Shown: positions 10,833 through 18,842 of the stretch, piece by piece | Position numbering within the stretch: the first letter of the stretch is position 1 | Layout of the letters: each line of letters opens with the position of its first letter | Assembly: GCA_009996615.1 (NCBI GenBank) | Contig: JAACZU010000017.1 | Coordinates: 1-64,000, forward strand | Direction of reading: 5' to 3' | Length of the DNA stretch: 64,000 nucleotides | DNA from: Rhodanobacteraceae bacterium | GTDB lineage: Bacteria; Pseudomonadota; Gammaproteobacteria; Xanthomonadales; Rhodanobacteraceae | The notes under the pieces: generated by a model | The model's input: only the letters and a program-made list of their open reading frames with translations | Told to the model about the DNA's origin: nothing | The model's database searches: none | Translations under genes and position numbers: made by a program

Positions 10833-12023
10833 TCACGGTTCGGCAGCTGACCTTCCGAGCGGCGCGAGCAGCGCGCGCGAGATCGGCCACAGCGCCGCCA
10901 GCACGCCAAGGGTGCAGGTGTAGAACACGGTCCATGACGCTACGTTCGCGCTGACGCGAAGCGGGAACCCGATCGACTGGAAGAACGTCGCACTGGCGAT
11001 GGCACGCCCATCCAGCACGCACCAGCCCACCAGGATGACGATACAGGCGCAGACCAGGCTGATCGCGACAACCTCGATCAGCATACTCAGCGCCAGACAG
11101 GTTCGGCGAAACCCGAGCGCGCGCAGCAGCGCGGTTTCGCGTTGGCGCGCGCTCAGCGCCATGTGCAGGGCGTTGGCAATCGCCAGCAGCGCGGCAAGGC
11201 CGAGCAGTAGCGAGATGCCCCAGGCGGCGATTTGCGTGTACCGGTAGATAAAGCCGACCTGCATGCGGTAGTAGTCGCGCTGGGGCAACGCGTACATGCC
11301 CTTCAGCGATGAATTGCCCGACAGGGCAGCTTCGAATGAGTCGAACGCCGCGGGCGAAGTCAGCTTGACCCACCAGGCGCTGATCCGGCCCGGGGCATTC
11401 CAGGTGGCCTGCAGGATGCCGATATCGGTCCACAGCTCCGATTCCCACAGACCGCCGTCCGCGGTGAACTCGCCACTGACACGCCACGGGCGCTTGCGGA
11501 CCAGCGTCTGCGCGCCGGTGTCGAGCGCGACGAAGTCCCGCGCAACGCCCGCGCCGGCGATCAGCTCCTGCAAGCCCGCGCCGAACGCCGCGCCCCGAAC
11601 CAGGCGCACATGTTCGCCCAGCACCTGCCAGACCGCTGGCGAAACGCCGCGCAGCATCACGTCTGCGGTCGCTCCATCTCGCCGCCGCAGTTTGATGTTC
11701 ACCACGAACTGCGGGGCGATCAGCGCGGAGCCGCCGGTTGAGCGCGCCACACCCGGCAGGTTGCCGATCAAGGTGGCTTTTTCGGCATCACTCATGCCGG
11801 CGGCCGCCTCGCTGGGTTGGTTACCGGCCAGTACCACCGCCACGTCGTCCAGGCCCGTGCGCGCCGCCAGACCGTCAAGCCCGGCAGGAATGGTCAGCAG
11901 TCCAAGCAAGGTGGCGCCGGCGATAAGGAGACCGGCGACGCTCAGCAACAGGTGCCGCGGACGCGTCAGCGTGGTGAGCAGAGCCTGCGTCAGCGCGCCA
12001 CGCACTTCGCGAATGCCGCGCAT
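10833..12023 (-). CDS. FtsX/MacB-type ABC transporter permease (second of pair)
   Basis: A 396-residue inner-membrane protein with the four-helix FtsX layout: one transmembrane helix near 27-50, a large periplasmic domain to about 255, then three helices near 260-290, 310-340 and 355-380. The segment ARQRETALLRALGF between the second and third helices is typical of these permeases. Its start lies 1 bp after the stop of the first permease, so both were probably translated as a pair. No ABC ATPase gene is adjacent. Homologues export lipoproteins, peptides or antibiotics, or act as mechanotransmitters; the substrate here is unknown. Confidence 0.8.
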   Translation of the reverse strand: MRGIREVRGALTQALLTTLTRPRHLLLSVAGLLIAGATLLGLLTIPAGLDGLAARTGLDDVAVVLAGNQPSEAAAGMSDAEKATLIGNLPGVARSTGGSALIAPQFVVNIKLRRRDGATADVMLRGVSPAVWQVLGEHVRLVRGAAFGAGLQELIAGAGVARDFVALDTGAQTLVRKRPWRVSGEFTADGGLWESELWTDIGILQATWNAPGRISAWWVKLTSPAAFDSFEAALSGNSSLKGMYALPQRDYYRMQVGFIYRYTQIAAWGISLLLGLAALLAIANALHMALSARQRETALLRALGFRRTCLALSMLIEVVAISLVCACIVILVGWCVLDGRAIASATFFQSIGFPLRVSANVASWTVFYTCTLGVLAALWPISRALLAPLGRSAAEP

Positions 12024-12024
12024 G

Positions 12025-13185
12025 TCAAGCGGTCCGCATGTCGATGGGGCGCAGCCTTGCGATCGTGAGCGACGGGACGACCAGCGCCGCGATCCACAAT
12101 GCGCCCAGCCAGACCGGCAAACCCGACCACGCCCATGCCGGAACGGCGAAGTTGCCGAAGAACGGGCTCATCCCGCGCGGCAGCAGGCGCAGCAACAGCA
12201 GACCGAATCCAATCCCCAGCGCCGCACCGATCAGCACGATCAACAGGCCTTCCAGGGCGAAGGCGCGCAACAGGATCCCGCGCGAAAAGCCCAGGACCTG
12301 CATCAATGCCATCAGTGCACGCCGCTGCATGACCGTATGCGCCAGCACGCTGACCAGCACGAGCGCCGTGCACAGAAACGTAGCCAGCATCACGTAACCC
12401 AGCACGTTCTGCACCTGCCCGTAGCGGGCCAGTGCATTCTGGAGCGTGGCGCCCGTGGTCGCCTCGATCGGCGGATCGTCGTGCGCGAACGCTTCCTCGA
12501 TGCGCGCGGCCAACATGTTGGCTTCGTGCGGGTCATTCGGAAGAACGACGATTTCCCTCACACTGCCGCTGCCCTCCGGCATGCCCATGGCACGGTTGAG
12601 GTAATCGTAGTGACCTATGCTGATGATGTTGGCAATCGGGTCCTCTTGCGCCGGCAGGATTCCAGCGATGTGAATGTCGATCGGTCTTCCGGTAAAGAAG
12701 TTTCTCGGCGAAATGCTTCTGCCGTCGTGCCACTCGCAATCCTTCGCCGTCTGCGCCCCCACTAGGACGGCCATCGGATCGGAAAGCCATCTCTTCTGGA
12801 GCGCGTCGAGCTGCAAGGAACCCTCCGGCCACAGTGGAAGATCGAGAATGGCCTGTGATGACCCGCCAAACGCCTGGATCGATGCGGTCGGCGCGTTGTC
12901 CCTGCAGACGACGGCCAGCACGATCGAGTACACCACTGCCTTCACCCCTGGCAGCGACTCGATGCGCTTGACGTAGCGCAAAGGCAAAGGCTGGCCGGCG
13001 CTGGCACTGTTGACGGCAACGGCGACGCGCGCGTAGGGGTTCGACTGGCGCGTCGGCAAAAACGGGGCCGCCAACACGCTCAATGTGATCCATGCGACGG
13101 TGGCCAGAGTCAGGATCAGCGCCAGGTAGGCCGTCCGGCCCGGCGCTTCAACGATCCCACGGCCGGCGATCCGTGCCGCTACCAT
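12025..13185 (-). CDS. FtsX/MacB-type ABC transporter permease (first of pair)
   Basis: A 386-residue partner of the downstream permease with the same topology: N-terminal helix near 20-42, large extracytoplasmic region to about 270, and three C-terminal helices. TVMQRRALMALMQVLGFSRG is the cytoplasmic coupling segment before the third helix. The ATG at 13185 overlaps the stop of a possible 43-codon ORF (ATGGTAG arrangement), so translational coupling is likely if that ORF is real. The gene follows a secreted thioredoxin-like protein and a small Cys-rich peptide on the same strand. Confidence 0.8.
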   Translation of the reverse strand: MVAARIAGRGIVEAPGRTAYLALILTLATVAWITLSVLAAPFLPTRQSNPYARVAVAVNSASAGQPLPLRYVKRIESLPGVKAVVYSIVLAVVCRDNAPTASIQAFGGSSQAILDLPLWPEGSLQLDALQKRWLSDPMAVLVGAQTAKDCEWHDGRSISPRNFFTGRPIDIHIAGILPAQEDPIANIISIGHYDYLNRAMGMPEGSGSVREIVVLPNDPHEANMLAARIEEAFAHDDPPIEATTGATLQNALARYGQVQNVLGYVMLATFLCTALVLVSVLAHTVMQRRALMALMQVLGFSRGILLRAFALEGLLIVLIGAALGIGFGLLLLRLLPRGMSPFFGNFAVPAWAWSGLPVWLGALWIAALVVPSLTIARLRPIDMRTA

Positions 13186-13310
13186 GGCGCGCAGCGATCG
13201 CTCGGCCGGATGGGTTGACCTTCCATGGATGGATCGTTCCCTCCCCTGTCAATCATGCCCACTCGGCCCAGGCCCCGGCGGTCGAAAGCGCGTCGAATAA
13301 TGCGCTGCAC
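13179..13310 (-). CDS. Possible 43-residue basic ORF coupled to the permease
   Basis: An open frame of 43 codons fills the gap between the thioredoxin-like gene and the first permease. A GTG start at 13310 is preceded by GGAGG with 7 nt spacing, and the TAG stop overlaps the permease start by 7 bp. The product is basic, begins VQRIIRRAFDRRGLGR, ends DRCAPW and has no signal peptide. It may be a real small protein, a leader ORF that couples translation, or chance. No homology is recognised. Confidence 0.4.
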   Translation of the reverse strand: MQRIIRRAFDRRGLGRVGMIDRGGNDPSMEGQPIRPSDRCAPW

Positions 13311-13339
13311 GGTCCTACCTCCGAAGCGACACCACGTTC

Positions 13340-13927
13340 TTACGGCGCTGGCGTCACCTTGGGAAAGCGGAGCGCGGCGACGATGGCTGCCTCGCTGTCG
13401 TCGTACAGGCCGGTGTGCATGCCGACCAGTGTCAGGTTCTTGTCGAAGAAATACACCGCGGGAACCGAGGTTCCACCCAGCAGGCTGTCCATCAACAAAT
13501 CCCGCGCGTGCAGTACTAGCACACCTTTCGGGTAGACTGACCGGGCCGAATCGGCATTTGTGGAAGCGAGATTCAGCACCGCGAACTGCACGCCATGGGC
13601 CTCAGCAAGTTCGTCACCATGGACCTTCACGTAGTCGAGCAGTGTGGCGCACGGAGGGCAACCCTGCATGGCCTTGATGACCACAGCCGGACCACGGAGC
13701 GCTTTGCCCAATTCGACGACCTGCCCCGCACTGTCCAGTACGGCAAGGTCCGCCGGCAGGGTCTTGCCGACATTCGGCCCCGGCTCGTGCTCCTGCTTCT
13801 GTATGAATTGCTCCAGGCGGCCGTCGGAGACGTTCGCGGCATCGGCCGCCTGCAATCCGGATGGCAGCAAAAAAAGCCATAGAACAACCCATGTCAGGCA
13901 CAGGGTGATCGATTCGCGGCTAATCAT
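13340..13927 (-). CDS. Secreted thioredoxin-fold protein with CPPC
   Basis: A 195-residue protein with a signal peptide (about 1-27, ending LQAADA) and a thioredoxin/peroxiredoxin-like domain. The redox motif is C90-P-P-C93 in VVIKAMQGCPPCATLLDYV, followed by a cis-Pro segment TSVPAVYFFD near 165. It should work in the periplasm, or at the outer face of the inner membrane, on thiols or disulfides. GGAGGG with 6 nt spacing supports the ATG at 13927. Its upstream neighbour encodes a small secreted peptide with four cysteines, a plausible substrate; that link is inferred from position only. Confidence 0.75.
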   Translation of the reverse strand: MISRESITLCLTWVVLWLFLLPSGLQAADAANVSDGRLEQFIQKQEHEPGPNVGKTLPADLAVLDSAGQVVELGKALRGPAVVIKAMQGCPPCATLLDYVKVHGDELAEAHGVQFAVLNLASTNADSARSVYPKGVLVLHARDLLMDSLLGGTSVPAVYFFDKNLTLVGMHTGLYDDSEAAIVAALRFPKVTPAP

Positions 13928-13952
13928 ATGCGCTCCCTCCAGCGGGATTGAG

Positions 13953-13997
13953 GGCCCCGTTGCGCGTGGGCAGTTCGGACTACGTCGCAACGGGGCC
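13953..13997. promoter_or_regulatory. 12-bp perfect inverted repeat between peptide and thioredoxin genes
   Basis: Arms GGCCCCGTTGCG (13953-13964) and CGCAACGGGGCC (13986-13997) are perfect complements with a 21-nt loop. In the minus-strand transcript this would be a strong hairpin just after the small-peptide stop. There is no T-run, so it may stabilise or process the peptide mRNA, or partly terminate transcription. Confidence 0.6.
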
Positions 13998-14030
13998 ACC
14001 GAGTCGGTTATCGCAAGCTCTATTGGCCAA

Positions 14031-14246
14031 TTACCAAGGCAAGGTACAGGTGATCTCGCAGTGCTTGCCTTGAGACTCGCTCCAGCCACAAGTCAACGTG
14101 CACCCCTGAATCACGGCTCCAGTTCCGGATGCCTTGCCATGCATGGTCGCTGCGGCCAGCGCTGCGCCACTGAATGTGCAAATTCCGAGCACCACAGCCA
14201 GCACCAATGTCCTCGGTTTGAACGAAGAAACAGACGGCATGTCCAT
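14031..14246 (-). CDS. Small secreted twin CX3C peptide precursor
   Basis: A 71-residue precursor. Residues 1-31 form a signal peptide with a basic n-region (FKPR), hydrophobic core and an ALA cleavage site. The mature part of about 40 residues has four cysteines at 49, 53, 63 and 67, giving a symmetric C-x3-C-x9-C-x3-C pattern suited to two nested disulfides in a helical hairpin. The ATG at 14246 has GAGGAG 6 nt upstream; an earlier in-frame ATG at 14267 has no such site. No family is recognised. A bacteriocin, toxin or signalling peptide are possible. The neighbouring secreted CPPC protein and FtsX-type permeases suggest maturation or export partners. Confidence 0.65.
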   Translation of the reverse strand: MDMPSVSSFKPRTLVLAVVLGICTFSGAALAAATMHGKASGTGAVIQGCTLTCGWSESQGKHCEITCTLPW

Positions 14247-14650
14247 GACGTTCTCCTCAGTTTGCATCGAATCCCCTGCGAGGCGCTGTATTGGCCCCGC
14301 CGAAAACCAGTATCAAAAAAAAAAAAACTTGCGTCAAGTAAGAACTTTGCATTGATGGCATCCGCAATGTCACCTGTTTACATCTGACTCGAAGCCCCTC
14401 TCCAAACGAGCACCGAGACAAGGGTTGGGAAGAGAGCCTGCCAACCATCGTCGCCAATCGAGCGAATGGATGACGCAAGTCATTGATCCGCTCGAAGCGA
14501 ATCCCGGCGCATAGCGGAGTCGCTGAGTTGGGATCAACGCAAAGTCTCCTCCTGCAGATCGCCAAGCGCTCTTTGTGCGGTAATCGCTGCGCCGCTCTTT
14601 CGTGGGCATGAGCAAACGCGCATGTCGACCTTGCCTGTCGATGTGCGACG
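14247..14650. other. 404-bp divergent intergenic region
   Basis: The region separates the small peptide gene (minus) from the TPR-sulfotransferase (plus). Besides the T13 promoter it contains an inverted pair TTGATCC/GGATCAA near 14483-14536. Base composition is clearly lower in GC than the surroundings. No promoter for the plus-strand gene could be assigned. Confidence 0.5.
14309..14337 (-). promoter_or_regulatory. Promoter with T13 tract in the spacer, candidate phase-variable
   Basis: On the minus strand TTGACG (14332-14337) and GATACT (14309-14314) are spaced by exactly 17 bp. Thirteen of these 17 are a pure T run (A run at 14315-14327 on the plus strand). Slippage by one base would change the -35/-10 spacing and so the promoter strength. 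The predicted transcript starts near 14302 and leads to the small peptide gene. Confidence 0.6.
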
Positions 14651-16258
14651 ATGCTGGCGATGAGCACCCCCAACTTCCCCGTTTCCTCCACAGGCGCCAC
14701 GCCGCTGCCGGCCATCGCGCTGCCGGCCTGGCAGCGCGGCCGGCAGGCGCTGCAGCGACACGACTATGCCGGCGCCGAGCGCGACTTCGCCGCGGCCTTG
14801 CACGCCGCGCCCGGCCACCCGGAACTGCTGCGCGCACGCGCGTTCGCGCTGTCGCGCCTGCAGCGCCATGGCGAGGCGATCGGATTGCTGCGCGAGGCGC
14901 TCGCCGCCACATCGGCGGATGGCGCGGCGCTGAACGAGCTTGGCACGGCGCTGGCCGAAGCCGGCGACATGGCGAGCGCCGAAGCGGCGTTCCGGCGCGC
15001 CTGCGCGGCGGCGCCGACGCTCGCCGCGGCCTGGTTCAACCTTGGCCGCAGCCTGCGCGAGCAGGCGCGCGTTGAGGACTCGCTGGAACCGCTGCAGCGC
15101 GCGCTGGCGCTCGATCCGGCGCTGGAGTCGGCACATTTCCTGCTCGCCGAGACGCTGATGATGCTCGGCCGCACCGACGCCTCGGCCGCGCAGTACCGCG
15201 CGCTGCTGCGGCACGCGCCGCGCTCGGGGCTGGCCTGGTGGGGCCTGGCCAACCTGAAGGCGACGCGCCTGAATGCCGACGACGTGGCGCGCCTCGACGC
15301 GCTGGCGCGGCGCGCGGACCTGCCACTGGACGAGGCGATCGCGGCGCGCTTCGCGCGCGCCAAGGCGCTCGAGGACGGCGAGCGCCATGCCGACGCGTGG
15401 GCCGCCTACGTCGACGCGAACGCCTTGGCGCGGCGGCGCTTTGCGTGGAGCGCGACGGGCTTCCGCCGGTGGCTCGACGGCGTGCTGGCCGCGTTCGCCG
15501 CGCCGCTGCCGCCGGTCGAACCGGCGCTCGGGCACGAGGTCATCTTCGTCGTCGGCATGCCGCGCTCGGGCTCGACCCTGACCGAGCAGATCCTCGCCGC
15601 GCATCCGCAGGTCGAGGGCGGCAGCGAGCTGCCGGACCTGGGCGTGCTGATCGGCGAGGAGTCGCGCCGCCGCGGCCAGCCGTTCCCGGCCTGGGTCGGC
15701 CAGGCCAGCGCCGCGGACTGGCAGCGGCTCGGCCGCGCCTACCTCGAGCGCACCGCGCAGTGGCGCGCGCGGCGACCGCGCTTCACCGACAAGACACCTG
15801 GCAACTGGATGCTGGTCGGCGCGATCCGCGCGATGCTGCCCGGCGCGCGCATCATCGACTGCCGGCGCGATGCGCTGGAGACGTGCTGGTCGTGCTTCCG
15901 CCAGATCTTCTGGGCCGGCCACGAATACAGCTACGGCCTCGACGACCTGGCCGCCTACCACCGCGACTACACGCAGGCGATGCGGCAATGGCAGGCACGC
16001 CACCCGGCGCAGATCCGCACGCAGGTCTACGAAGAGCTCGTCGCCGACGCCGAGGCGCAGACGCGCGCGCTGCTGGCGTTTTGTGGACTGCCGTTCGAGC
16101 CGGCCTGTCTGCGCTTCTTCGAGGCCGAGCGCAGCGTGCGCACGGCCAGCGCGGCGCAGGTGCGCCAGCCGCTGCGGCGCGACACCGCGCGCGCGCCGCG
16201 CTATGGCGCGCTGCTCGACCCGCTGCGCGCGGCGCTCGCGCGGCACGCGGCGGACTGA
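14651..16258 (+). CDS. TPR-repeat sulfotransferase
   Basis: A 535-residue two-domain protein. Residues about 25-240 are tetratricopeptide repeats. Residues about 295-520 are a sulfotransferase domain whose PAPS-binding loop is VVGMPRSGSTLTEQIL (about 300-315). A second PAPS-contact region is DKTPGNWMLVGAIRAMLPGA, followed by IIDCRRDALETCWSCF. Such proteins transfer sulfate from PAPS to proteins, glycans or small molecules; the acceptor is unknown. The ATG at 14651 or 14660 could be the start, neither with a strong ribosome-binding site. A GT-C-like membrane protein and a GtrA protein follow on the same strand, suggesting work on a surface glycan. Confidence 0.85.
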   Translation: MLAMSTPNFPVSSTGATPLPAIALPAWQRGRQALQRHDYAGAERDFAAALHAAPGHPELLRARAFALSRLQRHGEAIGLLREALAATSADGAALNELGTALAEAGDMASAEAAFRRACAAAPTLAAAWFNLGRSLREQARVEDSLEPLQRALALDPALESAHFLLAETLMMLGRTDASAAQYRALLRHAPRSGLAWWGLANLKATRLNADDVARLDALARRADLPLDEAIAARFARAKALEDGERHADAWAAYVDANALARRRFAWSATGFRRWLDGVLAAFAAPLPPVEPALGHEVIFVVGMPRSGSTLTEQILAAHPQVEGGSELPDLGVLIGEESRRRGQPFPAWVGQASAADWQRLGRAYLERTAQWRARRPRFTDKTPGNWMLVGAIRAMLPGARIIDCRRDALETCWSCFRQIFWAGHEYSYGLDDLAAYHRDYTQAMRQWQARHPAQIRTQVYEELVADAEAQTRALLAFCGLPFEPACLRFFEAERSVRTASAAQVRQPLRRDTARAPRYGALLDPLRAALARHAAD

Positions 16259-16329
16259 CGCGGACGACGACGCACGGGCGCCGGGCGCGCCCTGCTACGA
16301 TCGGCGCATCGATCGCTCGGGAGTCCGTG

Positions 16330-18348
16330 ATGCGCACCAGGATTGCGCGCGTAGCGCCGGCGCTGCTGGTCTGGAGCGGCGCGGCGGCCTGCGTACTCGG
16401 CTTCGTGCTGCACCGGCTGTGGCTGGCACTGCCACCGCAGCCGCGACTGGTCGAACGGCTCGTGCTTGCGCTGCTTTCGCTGGCCATCGCCGGCGCGCTG
16501 AACCGCATGCGCGGCTGGTCGTGGGCGACGGGCCTCGCCACGGCGTGGCTGGCCGCGCTGGTGTTCTTTGCGGGCGTGCCGGCGGTCGCCGCCACGCTGC
16601 TGATCGCCGCCGGCGCACTCGCGCTCGGCTCGCTGCTCGTGCCGCGCGAGATGCCCGCCATCGCGCTGCCGGTCGGGCTGGTCGTGCTCGGCGGCAGCCT
16701 CGGCTGGCTGCTGCCGCTGCCGCTGCATCGCTGGTACCTGTACGCGCCGCTGCTGCTCGGCCTGTGCGTTGCGCGGCGAGATGTGCTGCACGCGGGCCTG
16801 CGCGGCGCCGCGCCGGCGTGGCGTGCGGCGGTCGCGGCGGCGCCGCGCACGGCCGCGTTCGCCGTGCTGGCGCTCGGTCTCGCCTCGACCGGCGCCTGGC
16901 TGCCGACGATGCAGGCCGACGACCTGGCCTATCACCTCGCGCTGCCGACGCACCTGCAGCTCCATGGCGCGTACCGGCCCGACCCGGCGCTGCAGATCTG
17001 GGCATTTGCGCCGTGGCTCGGCGACGTCGTGCAGGGCCTGGCGCAGGTGCTGGCCGGGCGCGAGGCGCGCGGCGCGGTCGATGCGCTGTGGCTGCTCGCG
17101 GCGGCGCTCGCGCTGTGGCGGCTGGCGGCGACGCTGCATGCGCCGCCGTACCTGCGCTGGCTCGCGCTGGCGCTGCTGGCGAGCCTGCCGCCGCTGGCCG
17201 CGCTCGCCGGCGGCATGCAGACCGAACTGCCGGCGCTGGCGCTGCTGCTCGCGCTGGCCGCACTGATCGCCGGGCCGCCCGATCCGCGCCGGCTGCAGGC
17301 TGGCGCCGTCCTCGCCGCCGGGCTGTGCGCGCTGAAGTTCGGCCAGCTGGTCGCCGCACTCGTGCTGCTGGCATGGGCGCTGCTGCGCGCGCGCGGCCGC
17401 GTCCCGTGGACGCGCCTGCCCGCGGCGCTGGCGTTGTTCGCCGTGCTGGCCGGATCGAGCTACGTCCACGCCTGGCGCGTCAGCGGCAATCCGCTGCTGC
17501 CGCTGTTCAACCAGGTGTTCCACTCGCCGCTGCTGGCGCCGCGCCAGCTCGACGATGCGCGCTGGCACGCCGGCTTCGGCCTCGACCTGCCGTGGCGCAT
17601 CACGTTCCGGACCAGCGACTACCTCGAGGCGTGGGACGGCGCCTTCGGCTTCGTGCTGGTCGCGCTCGCCGGCGCCTGGCTGCTGGCGCTGCTGCGCCGG
17701 GACACGCGCGCGCCGACGCTGGCCGCCAGCGCGGTCCTGCTGCTGCCGTTGCTGCCGATGCAGTACGCGCGCTACGCGTTCCCGGGACTGGTATTGCTGC
17801 TGGTGCCGCTGCTGCTGGCCACCGCTGCCGCACTCGGTGCGCGCCGCTGCACGCTGCTCGTCGGTGCGCTGTGCGTACTTGGCCTGGTGTATCAGCCGAA
17901 TGCGAACTGGCTGCTGCGCACCGCCACGCTGCGGCAACTGGTGCGCGACGGCGGCGCCACCGGCACCGTGCTGGCGCGCTACGCGCCCGAACGCGCGCTG
18001 ATCGCCGAGCTGCGCCGGCGCGATCCAGGCGATTCGCTCGTGCTCGCGCTCGATCCAGCCTCGCCGACGGTGGCCGAGCTGGCCGCGCGTGGCCGCAGCG
18101 TCGCCTGGTATGCGCCGCGGCTCGAGGCCGCGCGCATCGCCGCCGATGCCGATGCCAGCGGCGCGCGCTGGCAGGCCGTGTTCGACGACCTCCAGGTGCG
18201 CTGGCTGCTGCTGCGGCCGCAACGGCTGACCGAGGCGCAGCGCGCCGGCCTGGCGCGCTGCGGTGCCAAGCGCGTCGCCTCGGCCGGCGACGCCGAGCTG
18301 TGGTCGCACGCGGCGGCGCATGCCGCGGAAGCCAGGGCCACGCCATGA
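16330..18348 (+). CDS. Polytopic membrane protein, GT-C glycosyltransferase-like
   Basis: A 672-residue inner-membrane protein with roughly 12 or more hydrophobic segments and a C-terminal soluble domain (about 555-672). The motif TMQADDLAYHLALPTHLQ in the first large outer loop resembles the acidic DD/DE motif of GT-C transferases that use polyprenyl-phosphate sugars. GGGAG 6 nt upstream supports the ATG at 16330; a GTG at 16327 is the alternative. The stop overlaps the next start by 4 bp (ATGA). The pairing with GtrA, a putative lipid-sugar flippase, fits transfer of a sugar from a lipid carrier. The exact family is not certain. Confidence 0.7.
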   Translation: MRTRIARVAPALLVWSGAAACVLGFVLHRLWLALPPQPRLVERLVLALLSLAIAGALNRMRGWSWATGLATAWLAALVFFAGVPAVAATLLIAAGALALGSLLVPREMPAIALPVGLVVLGGSLGWLLPLPLHRWYLYAPLLLGLCVARRDVLHAGLRGAAPAWRAAVAAAPRTAAFAVLALGLASTGAWLPTMQADDLAYHLALPTHLQLHGAYRPDPALQIWAFAPWLGDVVQGLAQVLAGREARGAVDALWLLAAALALWRLAATLHAPPYLRWLALALLASLPPLAALAGGMQTELPALALLLALAALIAGPPDPRRLQAGAVLAAGLCALKFGQLVAALVLLAWALLRARGRVPWTRLPAALALFAVLAGSSYVHAWRVSGNPLLPLFNQVFHSPLLAPRQLDDARWHAGFGLDLPWRITFRTSDYLEAWDGAFGFVLVALAGAWLLALLRRDTRAPTLAASAVLLLPLLPMQYARYAFPGLVLLLVPLLLATAAALGARRCTLLVGALCVLGLVYQPNANWLLRTATLRQLVRDGGATGTVLARYAPERALIAELRRRDPGDSLVLALDPASPTVAELAARGRSVAWYAPRLEAARIAADADASGARWQAVFDDLQVRWLLLRPQRLTEAQRAGLARCGAKRVASAGDAELWSHAAAHAAEARATP

Positions 18349-18725
18349 GCCTGCTGCGCCAGGGCCGCCACTTCATCCTGATCGGCCTGCTGCAGTGGCT
18401 GGTCGACTGGGGCGTGATGGTCGCGCTGAGCCGTCTCGGCATGGCGGTGGCGGGCGCGAACCTGGCCGGTCGCGTCAGCGGCGCGCTGCTCGGGTTCTGG
18501 CTCAACGGCAGCATCACCTTCGCCGTGCCCGGCCGCTCGCCCGGTTGGCGCCAGCTCGGCCGCTACCTCGTGCTGTGGTGCCTGGCCGCCGCGGCGAGCA
18601 CGGGCGCGGTGTGGGCGATCGACCAGGGATTCGGCCTGCATGGCGCCTGGCTCGGCAAGCCGCTGGTCGACGGTACGCTCGCGCTGGCCAGCTTCCTGGC
18701 GTCGCGGCACTGGGTGTATCGCTGA
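18345..18725 (+). CDS. GtrA-family membrane protein
   Basis: A 126-residue protein with four hydrophobic helices, the layout of GtrA (PF04138). FILIGLLQWLVDWGVMVAL (first helix), GFWLNGSITFAV (second) and ASFLASRHWVYR at the C-terminus, the usual F..R.WVF ending, are characteristic. GtrA-like proteins are thought to flip polyprenyl-phosphate-linked sugars across the inner membrane. The start overlaps the preceding stop (ATGA), so it forms a unit with the GT-C-like gene. Confidence 0.9.
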   Translation: MSLLRQGRHFILIGLLQWLVDWGVMVALSRLGMAVAGANLAGRVSGALLGFWLNGSITFAVPGRSPGWRQLGRYLVLWCLAAAASTGAVWAIDQGFGLHGAWLGKPLVDGTLALASFLASRHWVYR

Positions 18726-18790
18726 CGCGCCGCGCGCGTCGGCGGGCGCTCCGATCCGCGGCGCGGCCGCGGTTCACGCACGCGCACACG

Positions 18791-18814
18791 AAAACGCCGG
18801 CTGATGCCGGCGTT
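18791..18814 (-). terminator. Rho-independent terminator of the atp operon
   Basis: A 9-bp perfect stem (18793-18801 with 18806-18814, AACGCCGGC/GCCGGCGTT) with a 4-nt loop ends in TTTT on the minus strand. It lies 29 bp after the atpC stop and could also stop the convergent gtrA transcript. Confidence 0.8.
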
Positions 18815-18842
18815 CTCGATGCCCTGGGTTCGAAGCGGAAGC

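Noticed and set aside
14315-14327. A13 run as an assembly error
   Set aside because: It cannot be excluded, but its exact placement in a 17-bp promoter spacer argues for a real feature.
14534-16246. Minus-strand 570-codon frame opposite the TPR-sulfotransferase
   Set aside because: The sulfotransferase strand has clear motifs; this frame has none.
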